A stretch of 64,000 bases of DNA, from NCBI GenBank assembly GCA_029204045.2, contig CM055069.1, positions 25,400,825-25,464,824 on the forward strand, read 5' to 3'. Below are positions 1 to 11,686 of the stretch, in pieces. The notes beneath the pieces were generated by a model that did no database searches, was not told the origin of the DNA, and was given only the letters and a program-made list of their open reading frames with translations. Within the stretch, counting starts at the first letter, position 1. Each line of letters begins with the position of its first letter. The position numbers and the translations under genes were made by a program. Source of the stretch: Tillandsia leiboldiana. Its lineage: Eukaryota > Streptophyta > Magnoliopsida > Poales > Bromeliaceae.

Positions 1-93
1 ACGATTAATCTATTTACTACTAGCTACTACACTTATTTCTAAGACACACATACAAAATCTAGCACATGCTGTGCACGCAAGTAACAATAAAAC

Positions 94-183
<90 letters not shown>

Positions 184-497
184 TGTTTGTTGGACTGGAA
201 CACTAGTTTTTTCCACCGTCTTCTTCAACCTTTAATTAATACAAAAGGAAAAAAGGTTTTTCTTCTTTTTTTTTATCATTTCTCCGCACTTTTCCAGCTT
301 GTACATCAAAATACTATCAAGAATATCCCAGAAGAATAAGCAAAAAGAATCTAAACACAATTCAAACTTGTTTTAGCTTATTTCAGGATATTCCTAATTC
401 TAGGGAACAAAAAAGTTATCCCCACTATCTGTTCCCAAACCAAAAGCAGCCTTAAAGAACAAGAGAGCAAAGAATATTAGATATTATAGTGACCTAC
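1..497. other. RAD17 intron at left edge
   Basis: Intron following the 498-558 exon. It holds the CT microsatellite and, at about 395-460, a short stretch (TTTGGTTTGGGAACA read on the minus strand) resembling the end of a MITE. No exon is recognisable. Confidence 0.6.
98..177. repeat. (CT)n microsatellite, about 39 units
   Basis: Nearly perfect CT dinucleotide run. It produces a spurious Arg-Glu repeat open frame on the minus strand. Confidence 0.98.
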
Positions 498-558
498 CTC
501 ACTATATCGTAAAGACCGTTCAATTTGCCAAATTCTTGGACTACGGATAGGATGCCAC
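498..558 (-). CDS. RAD17: RAD17 exon (last one visible)
   Basis: A 61-nt exon encoding about 20 residues, WHPIRSPRIWQIE and onward. It restores phase 0. The acceptor is TTTACAG and the donor GAG|GTAGGT. The match to the family is the W-x-x-I-R-x-P-x-x-W-Q pattern. The protein should continue for roughly 100 residues or more, so further exons are expected left of the window. I found none in 1-497. Confidence 0.88.
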
Positions 559-638
559 CTGTAAATATAATCTCTGATAAGAAGCTTTAATTTCAATCTC
601 AGAAAGTCAATGGAAAAGTAGATAATATGCAACTAGAC

Positions 639-849
639 CTTGAAGAAGGCTGTGAATTTCCAAAGAGTACTCCGCGTACAGCAACTGAAACAGCAATCGA
701 TTGGGTCAAACTTTCTGTTTTATGCCTCTCACCTATCACCCGATGCAGTGATGGCCGTATGCCACCACAAAGAAGGCAATCTGTATCACTTAAATAGGAA
801 GTCACAAGCCACGCATCATCAACAGCCTCATCATTTATGAAATCAAGAA
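639..849 (-). CDS. RAD17: RAD17 exon (DDAW, VAVRGVLFGN region)
   Basis: A 211-nt exon encoding about 70 residues: VLDFINDEAVDDAW, a segment with SYLSDTDCLL, and SVAVRGVLFGN, all typical of the C-terminal half of plant RAD17. The acceptor is TTTTGCAG and the donor CAAG|GTCTAG. It leaves in phase 2. The overlapping open frame on the + strand here is a shadow. Confidence 0.93.
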
Positions 850-1261
850 CTGCAAAAAAAATAAAGAAAAAAAGAAAGGTCAATTGCATCAAGAAGGATA
901 TTTACCATTCAATAAGAAGGAAATTGGCAGCATCATCATGTGTGGATATAGAGCTGATTTCGAGATAAAGTTTAATACTTAAAGAAGCAATGAGAAATTA
1001 AGAAGCATCTGAATTACGGGCCTTTTTGTCCATGGTTGTTTGCTTTGCGCTTAGTTGGCCCCCATTAGTTTTATTCATTTGCTAACAAAAGTTCAGATTA
1101 AATCTAATTTATCAGTTTTCGAGTAGGAATCACAAACCAACCGATCGATAAAAAAAAATTTAAAGAAAAAACAAACTGAAACAGAAAAGCAATTCAGTTT
1201 TGGCTCGATTAACAGTGTTTGGTCAGTTCAATTATTCTTTTCTTTAAAAAGTGTTCCATTA

Positions 1262-1400
1262 TGACCACAAAAGCATATGCGGTGAGATGGTATAGCAATG
1301 GGGAACCTAACCATTTTCTCAGGTTCAAATCCCACATAGACCTTGTTATTCACCTTTTATTATTAGAAAATAATATTATATAACATCGGACAACCTTATG
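1262..1400 (+). repeat. tRNA-derived SINE-like copy
   Basis: Lies in the 975-bp intron 850-1825. GGTTCAAATCC at about 1322 matches an RNA polymerase III B box; GAGATGGTATAGCAATGG about 40 bp upstream is in the right place for a degenerate A box. The 3' part becomes T/A-rich, as in plant SINEs. A decayed tRNA pseudogene is the alternative. The rest of this intron shows nothing recognisable. Confidence 0.45.
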
Positions 1401-1825
1401 ATATGTAATAAGAAACACAATAGTATCATTGACCCCTGCAACATTTGCACTATCCATTTTCATTTGTCACATTGCATATAAGGAAAAAAAAGAAAATCAA
1501 CTATTAAATATGTTTAATGAGTGACAATAACAATTAAGCTTCAAGTGCTACTTATTTGGGATCAGCTATATCATCATATTATTTCATTATGCTCTGTTTT
1601 GGGTTGTTTTTTCTTCTTTTCTTGCAGGGCCAATCTACATGTTTTGTTTATCCTTCTCATTACATGCTCTAATGTCAATTTTAATTTTCCCAAACCTCTC
1701 AAGGCATCTTCTATTCAAAAATCAATATCCCTCCTTACAGGTGGAGTAGGATAAAACTATCAGGAAAAATAAGATGCTAGCACAGATCCGAAAATGATGA
1801 AGAGGGAAATCAAAGAGAGCATCAC

Positions 1826-1951
1826 CGTTTTCAAAGAGAAAATCAACAACAGTCTGTGTTTGCCCATCCACCCGAGAAAGAACTTTTTCTGGACAATCCA
1901 TTTTCAGCCAATTTCTTCGAAGTCTTTCTTGCAGAATGAACAAATCTGATT
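1826..1951 (-). CDS. RAD17: RAD17 exon (KMDCPEKVL region)
   Basis: A 126-nt exon encoding 42 residues, including LKMDCPEKVLSRVDGQ and VVDFLFEN. The matching stretch in plant RAD17 follows the LHNKRET motif and holds a similar DAPEKVL segment. The acceptor is CACTAG, the donor AACG|GTGATG. It enters and leaves in phase 1. Confidence 0.92.
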
Positions 1952-2809
1952 CTAGTGAAGCAAAACGGCAATATCTCCATCAGTTCAGACAGATAAAAGC
2001 ACCACACCTACACTAGTTAGTTTAATTAAGTAAAAGGGCAAAACTTTTCTTTCTTTTTGAACACTCCAAATCATCAGGACAATTTTAAGAAGCTGGTCCA
2101 TACTTTAAAAATAAACAATTAGTAATAGAAAAAAGGGTACTTCATGATGGCAACAAGAAATTCAAATATTTTAGAAGACCTTGGTAAAGCGACATTACCA
2201 AGAAAATCATTCGTTTCCACTAATCAAGAAAATGTTTCAATGGTATTATTTTTGATAAAATTCTGATTCCTGACTTGACAAGTCTCTTTTTCGATTGACC
2301 AAGAGCATAAGACTGCTAGCACAGACTGATAAATAATATGAGTTATGTCTCTCCAATTTGATTCTGACACTAGATAAGACTCCTTATGTTTATGTAAATG
2401 TGCTGACAATGACTAATTTCAAAACTGGTGAGATGATCAACCTTGCATTATTGTGATATCTGAATTCAATCAATCAAAACTCTTATATTATTTACTCTTT
2501 CTTTCAATATTTTACTACCAGCAAAGATGATTTCAACGTTGTCTAAACAACCCTTTTCTCCAAGGCAGAAAAATAACATAAACACGATGAACTGGCTAAA
2601 GGAAATTCTTCATTTATCTGTATCAAATCTGGATAATAGCAGTAGGTAACATAGTATTCGTTTGTCAATTATATATCAGAGATAGAAATTCCACCAATAG
2701 ATTTACAGGCAAAAGATCAACTTTGACACATTAACAACTAGAATCTGCAATGTGCAGCTCATAGAAAGCTCCTAAATGTCAAGTGAAATACAAAATCACA
2801 ATTACGTAC
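1952..2809. other. RAD17 intron without recognisable elements
   Basis: An 858-bp AT-rich intron between the LHNKRET and KMDCPEKVL exons. No repeat, RNA gene or transposon end recognised. Confidence 0.6.
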
Positions 2810-3188
2810 CAACTTCAACACTCTTGCATGTCTCCCTCTTGTTGTGAAGAAACTTTCCCAGGGCATGAAATAATGAAAGTGCTTCATCCCTTCCAAATGG
2901 AAGGGATATTGTACAATTGAGATTGTTATCTTGCTGCCTTGCATCCGACAATGAAGAAGGATCACAAGAATTTGACTCTGACTGTGCGGATCCTAGTCTC
3001 AATGAAGAAACTAAGTTCTCTGGCTTTAGACAATAATACTGCAATGATGCTATTGCATTTCTGATGTCACCTCCACTGGCTTTTGCTATAAGATCAATTG
3101 ACTCAGTAGTGACATCACATTTCTCTTCTTTGCAAACTCTAAGAAGAGTTCTCTTGATAGAATTTGCAGTAATCCGCTTGAAAGTTAC
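2810..3188 (-). CDS. RAD17: RAD17 sensor and helical-domain exon
   Basis: A 379-nt exon encoding about 126 residues, from VTFKRITANSIKRTLLR through the sensor-type SGGDIRNAI to LFHALGKFLHNKRET. This covers the end of the ATPase core and the start of the helical collar domain that in RFC-type clamp loaders mediates subunit contacts. The acceptor is CTGAAACATTC read on + (TTTCAG on -) and the donor GTTG|GTACGT. It ends in phase 1. A Ser/Asp-rich insert lies between the two conserved parts, as in other plant copies. Confidence 0.95.
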
Positions 3189-3298
3189 CTGAAACATTCA
3201 AATTATTTAGTTGGAATGAAATTGAATGTCCTCAAGAAATTTCTTTGCTTTATCCAACGATACAGGAACGTCATAAAAGGTTAAATAGGAAGAAGGAC

Positions 3299-3603
3299 CT
3301 TATGAGCGCCAGCTCTTTCAAGAGATAATTCAAGTTCTTCATATTTCATGTCATCAATAGACTCGGGTTTGCAGTAGTGAGTAATCAGGATAACAGTTGG
3401 AACTTGAGTCCAGCAAGTAAAGTCTGTTAAGCACCTGTTTAATCTTGCAAAACCAACTCGTCCATTCGTGAAAGGTAAGTCGTCAATTAACAGAATAATA
3501 GGTTTTCTTGAATCTCCCATTCTGGTTGCAGGAAGCAATGGAAATTTCCTTATCCTTTCGACAAAGTTTTCAAATTCTTCCAATTTTGAGACATAGCGTA
3601 GTC
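3299..3603 (-). CDS. RAD17: RAD17 Walker B exon
   Basis: A 305-nt exon encoding about 102 residues. It starts LRYVSKLEEFENFVE and contains ILLIDDLPFTNGR, the Walker B region with the acidic pair typical of RAD17, then a segment with PTVILIT and a helix ending LERAGAHK. It enters in phase 1 and ends in phase 0. The acceptor is TTTCTAG and the donor AAG|GTCCTT. No key residue is missing. Confidence 0.95.
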
Positions 3604-3730
3604 CTAGAAACATATAGCACCACTCATAATAAAATTAGAAATAAGAAGCCACAAATAATCGACAATGTTAATATGATGTAACTAATAGAAGGTCAAACAA
3701 ATAGTCTAACGCACATTAAGATATAAGTAC

Positions 3731-3833
3731 CTGAATTTACATTATGTAAATGCTCCTGCCAAAGGGTAGGAATAGGAGCTTTCCATTCACACAGCACTGC
3801 ATCAAGTTCTGAGGCAAGTATATGGATAGTTGC
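3731..3833 (-). CDS. RAD17: RAD17 exon after Walker A
   Basis: A 103-nt exon encoding about 34 residues, starting ATIHILASEL and including APIPTLWQEHLHN, a conserved plant RAD17 segment following the P-loop helix. The acceptor is TTTGCAG and the donor TCAG|GTACTT. It ends in phase 1; the split Gly codon is completed by the next exon. From here to 498 the introns are short, in contrast to the upstream part of the gene. Confidence 0.93.
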
Positions 3834-4895
3834 CTGCAAAAAGGAACTTAATTCTCTGTATAGCCTTATTTCTGCAAACAAGGAGGGAGAGAGAAAGAGA
3901 GAGAGACTCAGACAATAATTTTTCTAGTGACCTGGAAAGTGAAGGAGATTGAGGTTCCGAATGCTCTAAAAATAGAGATGTGACAGTCTACTCATCTCTC
4001 TCTCTCTCTCTACCCACCCCTCACAACCCGCTACCAAAAAATTGGGCATTTGTTAAAATTAACAACTCCTTATTAGTCATTAATTGTCAATGATTGTAGT
4101 AACCATGATTTTTGAAACCGAAATAAATTTTAAATAAATTTCTGGATTATTTGATTAGCAAAAATGGATTATTAATAGTGTAAATGTGGCCCAAAAATAT
4201 CGACTTTTGATCGGAGTCTGATCTTAAAAATATGAGATCACCAGTGCGACCGTCTCGTCAAAACAAGAAAGATTGATGTTCACATTTTTTCGATCCGACG
4301 GTCGGATCTTCCGCAAAACAGGAAAGAAAAGAGGGGCCCACAACTTAAGTTGTGAATAGTAACCCCTGATTTCGGTCCCCTCTCGACCAAACGTCGGCCG
4401 ATTCACTGTCCGAAGTCCAAACATAGCAGTATGAGTAGTCAATTCTAGCTAATTTCGATATTCTGAGCACAATGACACCGACGGAATTCGCGTTTGGCGA
4501 CCCTGGTGCATCAGAATGCGTGCCCAACAGTGAAATTCACTGTTTATTATGGCCCGAGATTTCATACGAGCACCAAATCAAGTAAGCGAATACGCTACCT
4601 GAAGGGTCTCGACGAGCCGGACGTCATGGCGAAGTCCGTTTTCCATTTTGACGATCCGTTCGTCTCGAAATACGTGAAAAACGCCGAAAAATCGCGTATT
4701 TTTGCGAAAAACTAAACTTTTCTTGGACCAAGTTATTTAAGGCTTATTGTTGGAGGTCCTTACAGTAATTAGGACCTACAGCAGGGACTAGAGGGTTGGT
4801 AGCACGAGGTTCATGGACTAAATAGCATGTTGTAGCAATAAGATATTTTTTTTGAAATAGGTCTCTTTGGCCGCCAAGGGGGGGGGGGGGGGGAG
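3834..4895. other. intron sequence, unclassified
   Basis: Short GA and CT runs near 3885-3910 and 3992-4012, then a mixed-composition stretch (4150-4720) with no recognisable protein. A run of 16 or more G lies at about 4879-4894. No terminal repeats found. Confidence 0.5.
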
Positions 4896-7514
4896 GTTAC
4901 GGGTTGTTACGGTAAGTTTTGAATGCCCGTGTGGTGCATTGAAGCGAGGCAAACCGTTCCCCCGCTAGCTCTGGGTCGCCAAGAGACACCACCCAGAGAG
5001 AGAAAAACCGAAAGTGAGAGGAAGAGAGAGGTTGCACCCAAGTTCTTCCAACTTGCTCCCTGAAGCCTCTGGAGTGTTCTCCTGCGTCTGGAGATCGAGG
5101 TCGAACCTGCTGGGTGGCTGTGCGACGCGGGGGAGGGGAACCGGCTACATCCCATCTTCTCCAACTCCGACAAAGGTGAGATCTCTTCAACCCTCGGTTT
5201 CTTAGCCCCAAGACCTTTGGAAGTCAACTCTTTATAGTCTAGAGATGCCACACACCAAGTCCCAGCCTTCGGGATGTCCCCGGTTGCCGACGCGAGAAAT
5301 ATCTCCGCCGGAACCCTAAAAGGCTCCGCCGCGGCCGTGCGTCGCAACCGTTGGTCCAAACGCCGAACCAAAATGGTGGGTTTGGACTGTAGGACCTGTA
5401 GATCATCTCCACAAAATTTGAGGGAGTTTGGTAGAGTGAGCGCGTCGCAGATCGAAACCCTAGTTTTAGGGTTATTGTGCTTCGGCCGAGCTCTTCGCTC
5501 CGGCGCCGGTGTCGCTCCCCATCGCCGGCCACTTGCCCGAGAAGCTTCCTGGGATCAAGATGATCCCATCCATGCACTTGCATGGATTCCATGCTGCCCG
5601 GGTGAAAATTCACCATTAATGGTGGAAGCTCAAACCGAGCGTTGCTCCACCGCCGCCGCCGCCGTGCCCTGTCGCCGGGCACGGGTTCAGGAAGCTCTGT
5701 GTGGATGGGAGGCACCTTTTGGTGCTGTTGGGAGAGGCCCAGAACCCATTGATGAAAAATCACCATTAATGGGCATCCGAGCTCATCTTCTTCCTTTTTC
5801 TCTTCTTGTTTCTCGGCAACCAGGGAAGCAAGATGGACCCAGACTTGCTGGGGATGCTCCTGCTGCCCTAAGAAGTTTTTCCATCCAAGTTGGAAGCTCC
5901 CAGAGTCCCTCTTTGTTGAGTTGTAGCTTGGGTTAGGTTTGGTTTCATGTTAATGGAAGATGCCCACCATATGTTTGAAGGAATGCCTGGAAGAAACTCC
6001 AGTTGGATTTGGCCATTTGTGACCATCCAGCAAGTGAGAAATAAACTCCACATGATCCCCTGAGCTTCATGCTCACTTCGGTTGCAATTTTGACTGAGTG
6101 GAATTATATGTGGAGCATTCATGGCCATTAGAGAGCAAGGGTGTTGGATCTTTTGATCCAGCAGCAATTAGGCTGCACTAAAGTGAGCCCTAGAATCCCT
6201 GTGATGTCCTGAGCATGATGCTCAACTTATTTGTGGTTGGCACAAGCAGAAAATAAAGTTACAGTAAATGGAAGCTTATGTGGGTTTAATTGATCATGGG
6301 GCTGTTCTAGGTGTTATGTGACTTCGCGGCAGTGAGCTTCTGGCTATTTTGGGGTCACTGAACGCGATGCTCACCTTAGAGTTCGATTTGGTTGAGCCGA
6401 AGAACTAAAAGTGCGATTAAGCCTATGTTAGTAAGGAATTTCATGGCCCGAAGTTTTTCTTGGGATCTGTGCTGCTGCCAAATGGTGAGCACGGTGTCCA
6501 GCAAGTCGAGGGGCACCTACTGGAGGTGACGGTTCGTTAAAATGACGCTTCTATAGTTAGAACGGGCGAAAACGGCTCTCAAATTGCTATAAAAGTGTGA
6601 TTTCTGGAAACCCTAGGAGTCAAAACGCAAATGTAGCCTCACGTGCTGTCTCGGGCAGTGTGTATATAGTCTCTAAAGCTTTTTGCTAGTGATCTGTTGG
6701 CTCTCGTTGAGCGAAAATTGGTTATCGGTCCGTAAATCGGCAAAATCGTCGGTTTAACGGCGCCCCGCTGGCAATCGCGCAATTCGGGAAATTGCGGCGG
6801 TTCCGCCTAGCTGTCTGTTGAGTCCCAGTAGAATCTGGTTGAGCCAGCGGCAAAGGGTCAAAGCCCGTGTCTCCCGGAAATTCAAATGGAATTTTCGGGA
6901 GGGGCATTTTGGTAATTATACCAACATTTGAATAAAATGTTGAGTTTAGCAATGTTAACTGACAGATATTAGTGTTTTAGTGTCCCGAGGCTGCACGTCA
7001 GGTTTCGTCAGATTTCGGAAATCTGAAGATGTTGTTCGCGTAAATCTGGAAAAGATCCAGATTTAGTGGATTAGAGAGTCAGTTGATTGAGTGTATGAGT
7101 TTTTCTGATCAGTGTTCATGATTCAGGTTGGCACGGTTCGGCTTTAGCCTTCGAGCATACCATCGGTGGACTCAGTCGCCTGCAAACGACAGGTGGGTTT
7201 ATCTTCGGTCCGGGCTTTATCAGTTCGGCCCTCTGGGGTATAGTACTGGTTGGACCCCTGTTCTTGTAGCCTAGACGTATATTTGAGCCTACCTTTCTTT
7301 TGATCAGTTTTATACTGCTATATGCCTGATTTATGATCCTTATCAGTTATCTGATTATATGATGCCTTGCATGATTGATCTTAGTTGCTTCCAGTTATTA
7401 TGATATTATTCTGGACATTGCCATGCCTGCTTGGTCATTAGCTAGTTTGCACACCTTATTGATTATCAGTATATCCTGATCCATGTTATAGTAGTTGTTG
7501 ATTATATTCTGCAC

Positions 7515-7730
7515 ATGAGTTGAGATTCAGTTGGCTATTCTGCATTGCATCCCTGTTGGGATTTTTCCGGCTTGTTGCCGATTACCATGAGTTGAGATTC
7601 AGTTGGCTATTCTGCATTGCATCCCTGTTGGGATTTTCCCGGCTTGTTGCCGATTACCATGAGTTGAGATTCAGTTGGCTATTCTGCATTGCATCCTTGT
7701 TGGGATTTTCCTGGCTTGTTGCCGATTACC
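7515..7730 (+). repeat. 3 x 72 bp tandem repeat
   Basis: Three near-identical 72-bp units starting at 7515, 7587 and 7659, each beginning ATGAGTTGAGATTC. The unit length is a multiple of three, so an open frame runs through, but no protein is suggested. Confidence 0.92.
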
Positions 7731-8074
7731 CGGTCTGTGGACCGTGAGCTTGAGCATTCGCATGATTGATCGCCCGCACTGCTGTACTTCACGAACATAA
7801 GCGGGGTCGCTCCCCGTGTGTATGTTCTTTACCGGTAAAGTGGTCTGGTGTACGACCCGTGACTCCCAGGTTAGTGCCCAAGGGTGTCGGAGTGTTGACT
7901 CCCAGGTTAGTGCCCGAGGGTGCCGGAGTATGTCAGCCAGGTAGGTGCCAGGTTCGGCGAGTTTTCCCTGAGGTCTTGTTGACCAATATTGTAGAATACC
8001 GGAATTTCGGTTGGCGCACCGACCTCGCAAGATGGCGTGGTGCGGAGAAATCGCCTTGGCCGTGTTCCATATTT

Positions 8075-8470
8075 GTTTACAGTTGAGTTCGGGTTGATTC
8101 GGATCAACGCGGAAGCCCCAGCTTGAATCGGAGTTTTCCGGGCTTGTGCGCCGTTAGAGGACTGGTTTGTTAGAGCTTCGGCTCCGCAGTGGGGCACAGG
8201 AAATTGGAAAATGCTTGGAACAGGTATACTTTATCTTTACAGCGGAGTTCGGGAGGTTCCGGACTGACGCGGAGGACCCGAGGGCGAAAAGTGAGTTGGA
8301 ACTAGCGATTTTGGAGCCGGTTTTTGGATTGAGCACACCGTCTCCACCGTTGAGCTTTTTGAGGGAGAAAAGCTGTGGACATGTGTATTTTCAGATTACA
8401 GCGGAGTTCGGGAGGTCTCGGGCCGGTGCGGAGACCCCGAAGGCAAAAAGTGACTTGGAGTTGGCTTATT
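8075..8470 (+). repeat. three diverged units of about 155 bp
   Basis: A segment of the form TTTACAG(C)GGAGTTCGGG, followed by a GACGCGGA-like string and AAAAAGTGA-TTGG, recurs at about 8085, 8237 and 8393. The units are diverged, so borders are approximate. Confidence 0.55.
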
Positions 8471-8480
8471 TGGATTAATT

Positions 8481-11400
8481 AATTTATTTATTTAATTAGT
8501 GGCATTGGTGGATTTTGGTCTGTGATGTATTTGAATGAAAGAAAAAAATTAAAGAAGGAGGGTATTTGGAAGAGAGTGTGTTGGGTTGTGGTGTATAGAT
8601 GGATTTTAGTGTTGGTGTTGGGAAAGTGTTGGAGGAGTATGGGCTCTTTACACCATGCACCATGCACACACTAATTAATTAAACGCCATGTCATCACCTT
8701 CTCCAATTGTGAAACAGAGAAAAATTTGTTAAACAGAGGAATTGGTAATTGAGGAAGAAGGAGAAGAAGAAGATGAATTAAAGGGAAATAAAAGAGGGTT
8801 TTGATCGTCTTGACGGCGCGAATCTATCGCTAGTAGCCGCGTGGAGCCGAGCGGAGCGCACGCGCGTCGAGCCTCGTGGAGGTACTATGCAGTTTTTTAG
8901 TGAGAGAAAGAGAAAGCTTGGTTTCGATTTATGGAGTTAATTTGGATCTTTCTAGTTGGTGAATTGGTTGTTTTTGCTGTCCAGGAGTGGAGGAGTGCCC
9001 AGCAGAAGGTGCCGCGCGGGCGCGCAGAGGCGCCGCGCGCGGCCGGTGAGGTTGCTGCGCCGGCGCGCATGGGCGCCGCGCGCTGCCGCTGCGGGCGGCG
9101 CGCGCATGCGGCCGCGCGCTGCAAGCGGCGCGCGCGCAGCAAGTGGGCGCTGCGCGTGCGGTGGCTTGAGCGGGCATGTGGTTTTTTGGCTTGCTGTTCC
9201 GGAACCAATTAAGGGGTTCCGGAACAGGGCCTTGGGTACCGGTACTGTATGAAGAGTACCGGTACCCAGCATACTGAATGCGTTGATTTGGTGGTTTTTA
9301 AGCAGGGCATTTTGGTACATTCACTCCCCACCACCTGTTGACCCCCTCTCTTCTCTATAAATGGACACCTCCTCCTCCTCTCCTCAGGGGAAAATAAAAG
9401 AAAAGAAAAGAGAGAAAAGAGATGAAAGAAAACAAGAAAAAAATAAAAGAGAAGGAGAGAAAGAATGTGAGAGAGGTTGTGTGAGGGTGCAGCTTGTGGT
9501 CTGTTGCATGGAGCTGGACGGAGCCGCGCGCACGACGGCTATGCAGGAGGTGGGTTGGCAGATTTTTGTGATTTGGTTTTTGAATTTCTTAGATGGATTA
9601 GAGTAAGTTTTTGAGTTGGAAATTGGTTGGTTTCCTTCTCTTTTTCATCTTGCCCATTGAGGATCAATTTGAGAGTTTTCGGCTGTGAGCTTCGGATTTA
9701 CACTGTGCGGAGCCGAGGGCGCACGCACGCAAGCACTCGTACGGTGGGTTGACAGCGAGTGAGCCGAAGCGCGCCGGGATTTTGTTAGAGGACTCGAGAG
9801 GGTTGTGCGAGCTTCCGGGAATATTTCCGAGGATCGCGCCAGTGAGCGCGCGCGGGCGGCGCGGTTTTGGGCGTTCCGGCTGATTTTTGACAGTGAGCGG
9901 TGTGGCGCTTCACCGACTTCAGCATTTGCCTACGGAAAGCACTTGAGGTGGGTTGGAATTTCTCCGAAATTTATGGAATGCCCTCTAAAGCTTCTGTAAG
10001 CATGTTGATCATGTTTAGTTTAGCTGTTATATGCTTTATAAATCTGATAATTGCCTAGAAAATTGTAGAAGTACTTTCCCGAGCCCCTGGTATTTTTAGC
10101 ATGATCTAGGGATGATTTGACACTAGACTGCATATTTTCTTTAGATTCGGAATACATCTGGACCTTCATAAAATTTCTATAACCGGTTTTAAGTTAAACT
10201 CTGCTTTTAAAATGTTTTAAAATATCGAGAGCATTATGAATGGTCCAGGCAGTTCGGGATGCATGTGTCCTCGTGCCAAGGGGCCGAGGGGATTTTTTTA
10301 GAGCATTGTGAGATGACTTTCTAGTGTCATGAGAGTGTTTTAGCATTGTTCCAGTTCGGGGGCGGAAGCTATGACAGGCTATGCCTGCAGCCTGTTCTTG
10401 TTTGATAGGGTTGTAGGTGGCAGTCGTTCAGAATTTCTAGGCCTCCCGTGTGAGAGATTGAAAATTTATTCCCTGATTGGTTTACTCTAGATCATGGGTC
10501 GTGTTTTGATTTAGTGGTGGAGATGGTTCTCCCACTTAGCTTTGAGAGTTCTGGGGGTTCTGGCAGATCGAGTCGTGGAGGTTTCCCGACTCAGCCATGG
10601 GTCGTGCATTATCAGATTGAGTCGTTGAGGGTTCTCCGACATAGCTGTGAGAGTTTGGGCATTTCCTGATCGAGTCGTGGAGTCTTTCTCCGACTGAGTT
10701 ATGCTAGTTGAGCATTGAGTTCCGATCTGTTTGATCGTGGATTATAGCCTGCTGAGCCTGGGATTTTTATGCCAGTTGTGAGATACTTGAGTTCGCGGGG
10801 TCGCTCCCCGCGAGCTACGCTCCGGATGCGATGATGATACCGAGCCTGACGAGGCTGCGATGTGGTTACTGAGATGGTCCTTGAGGGACACCCTACGTAA
10901 GACCAAGCCCTGTTTGGGCACAAGTGGCAGTAGATGAGCGCAGGCTTGACTGGTCCAAAGAGGGACAGTCATTGGGATTGGGTGATATGTGTGAGAGAGT
11001 TTCATAGCATGTTCATAGATGAGATTTCCTTTGAGCATGATACTTGAGGCATGGTTGCAGTAGCGAGTGTATGCACATTTCTTCATTAGTATAGTTTCTT
11101 GAGCATGATGACTGAGACATGATAGCTATAGTTCCTTTCAGCTTTTATCTATCTATCTATCTATCTATCTGCATACCTATCTGTTTTGCCTCCAGTAGAC
11201 TTAGTGGGCATACCGTGGATATTGGGACGGTACCCACTGAGATCTGCCTTCTGCAGTAGATCTCACACCCGCTGCGGTGACAGGTTTGAGGCAGCTGCTC
11301 CGGCCTGGTTCGCACGGAGACAGCAGATCGAGGTGAGGACGCGGCCGATTAGTTCCTTACCAGTATTGAGAGTCTGAGGTAGATGTACCCGGGGTATTTT

Positions 11401-11666
11401 ATGATTCCACTTTTGTACTAGACTTTCTGAGAGACTTGTGAGGATTCCTGTTTATTATTTCATAGTTGACAGACTTTGTTTTGAGGACTTTTATTTATCC
11501 GGAGGTTCAGTTGATCTATGTAGCTTCTAGTTTATTTCAGCTCTGATACATGTTTTAGCTCTAGATCTGACTTGCAAGGTAGACGCTTCGTCTGTGCGGC
11601 TGTTTCCGTACAGATGGCGGATCTGTTGGCGAGCCCGGGTCGCAGTTTCGACCCCGGGGCGTGACA
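8481..11666 (+). mobile_element. 5' LTR of a Ty3-type element (family 1 relative)
   Basis: The 3' end is firm: CCCCGGGGCGTGACA ends at 11666 and is followed by a tRNA-Met-type primer binding site. The 5' border is not firm; by analogy with family 1, where the TATA box lies about 0.75 kb inside, it may be near 8500. A TATA box (CTATAAATGG) lies at about 9354. A GC-rich block occupies 9005-9170. Hairpin modules shared with family 1 occur at 10384-10417, 10794-10812, 11203-11264 and 11581-11613. An AGGTGGGT site lies near 9946. Confidence 0.65.
11145..11171 (+). repeat. (ATCT)n microsatellite
   Basis: About six ATCT units just upstream of the paired-hairpin module of the LTR. Confidence 0.9.
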
Positions 11667-11674
11667 GATTAGGG

Positions 11675-11686
11675 TGGTATCAGAGC
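11675..11686 (+). other. primer binding site (tRNA-Met type)
   Basis: TGGTATCAGAGC lies 8 bp after the LTR end at 11666. This is the standard initiator-Met tRNA priming site of plant LTR retrotransposons. Confidence 0.9.

Larger units (their letters stand above)
4896..8480 (+). mobile_element. composite LTR-like sequence, unclassified
   Basis: A GC-rich block with LTR traits but no clear borders. It has a CAGGTGGGT site at about 7190 like that in the other LTR families, a 3 x 72 bp tandem repeat, and at 7801 a GGGG-TCGCT-CCCC hairpin shared with family 1 LTRs. Open frames at 5239-5766 (-) and 5274-5936 (+) overlap in antisense and match no family I know, so I do not call them genes. It may be the remains of one LTR cut by the next. 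Confidence 0.4.

Noticed and set aside
10..228. Arg-Glu repeat protein
   Set aside because: Translation of the CT microsatellite.
1322..1332. A functional tRNA gene at the B-box-like string
   Set aside because: No cloverleaf can be drawn: acceptor arm ends do not pair and the A box is degenerate. A SINE or tRNA relic is more likely.
5239..5936. Open frames of 175 (-) and 220 (+) codons, overlapping
   Set aside because: Mutually antisense, no recognisable motif, embedded in LTR-like sequence without splice or promoter support.
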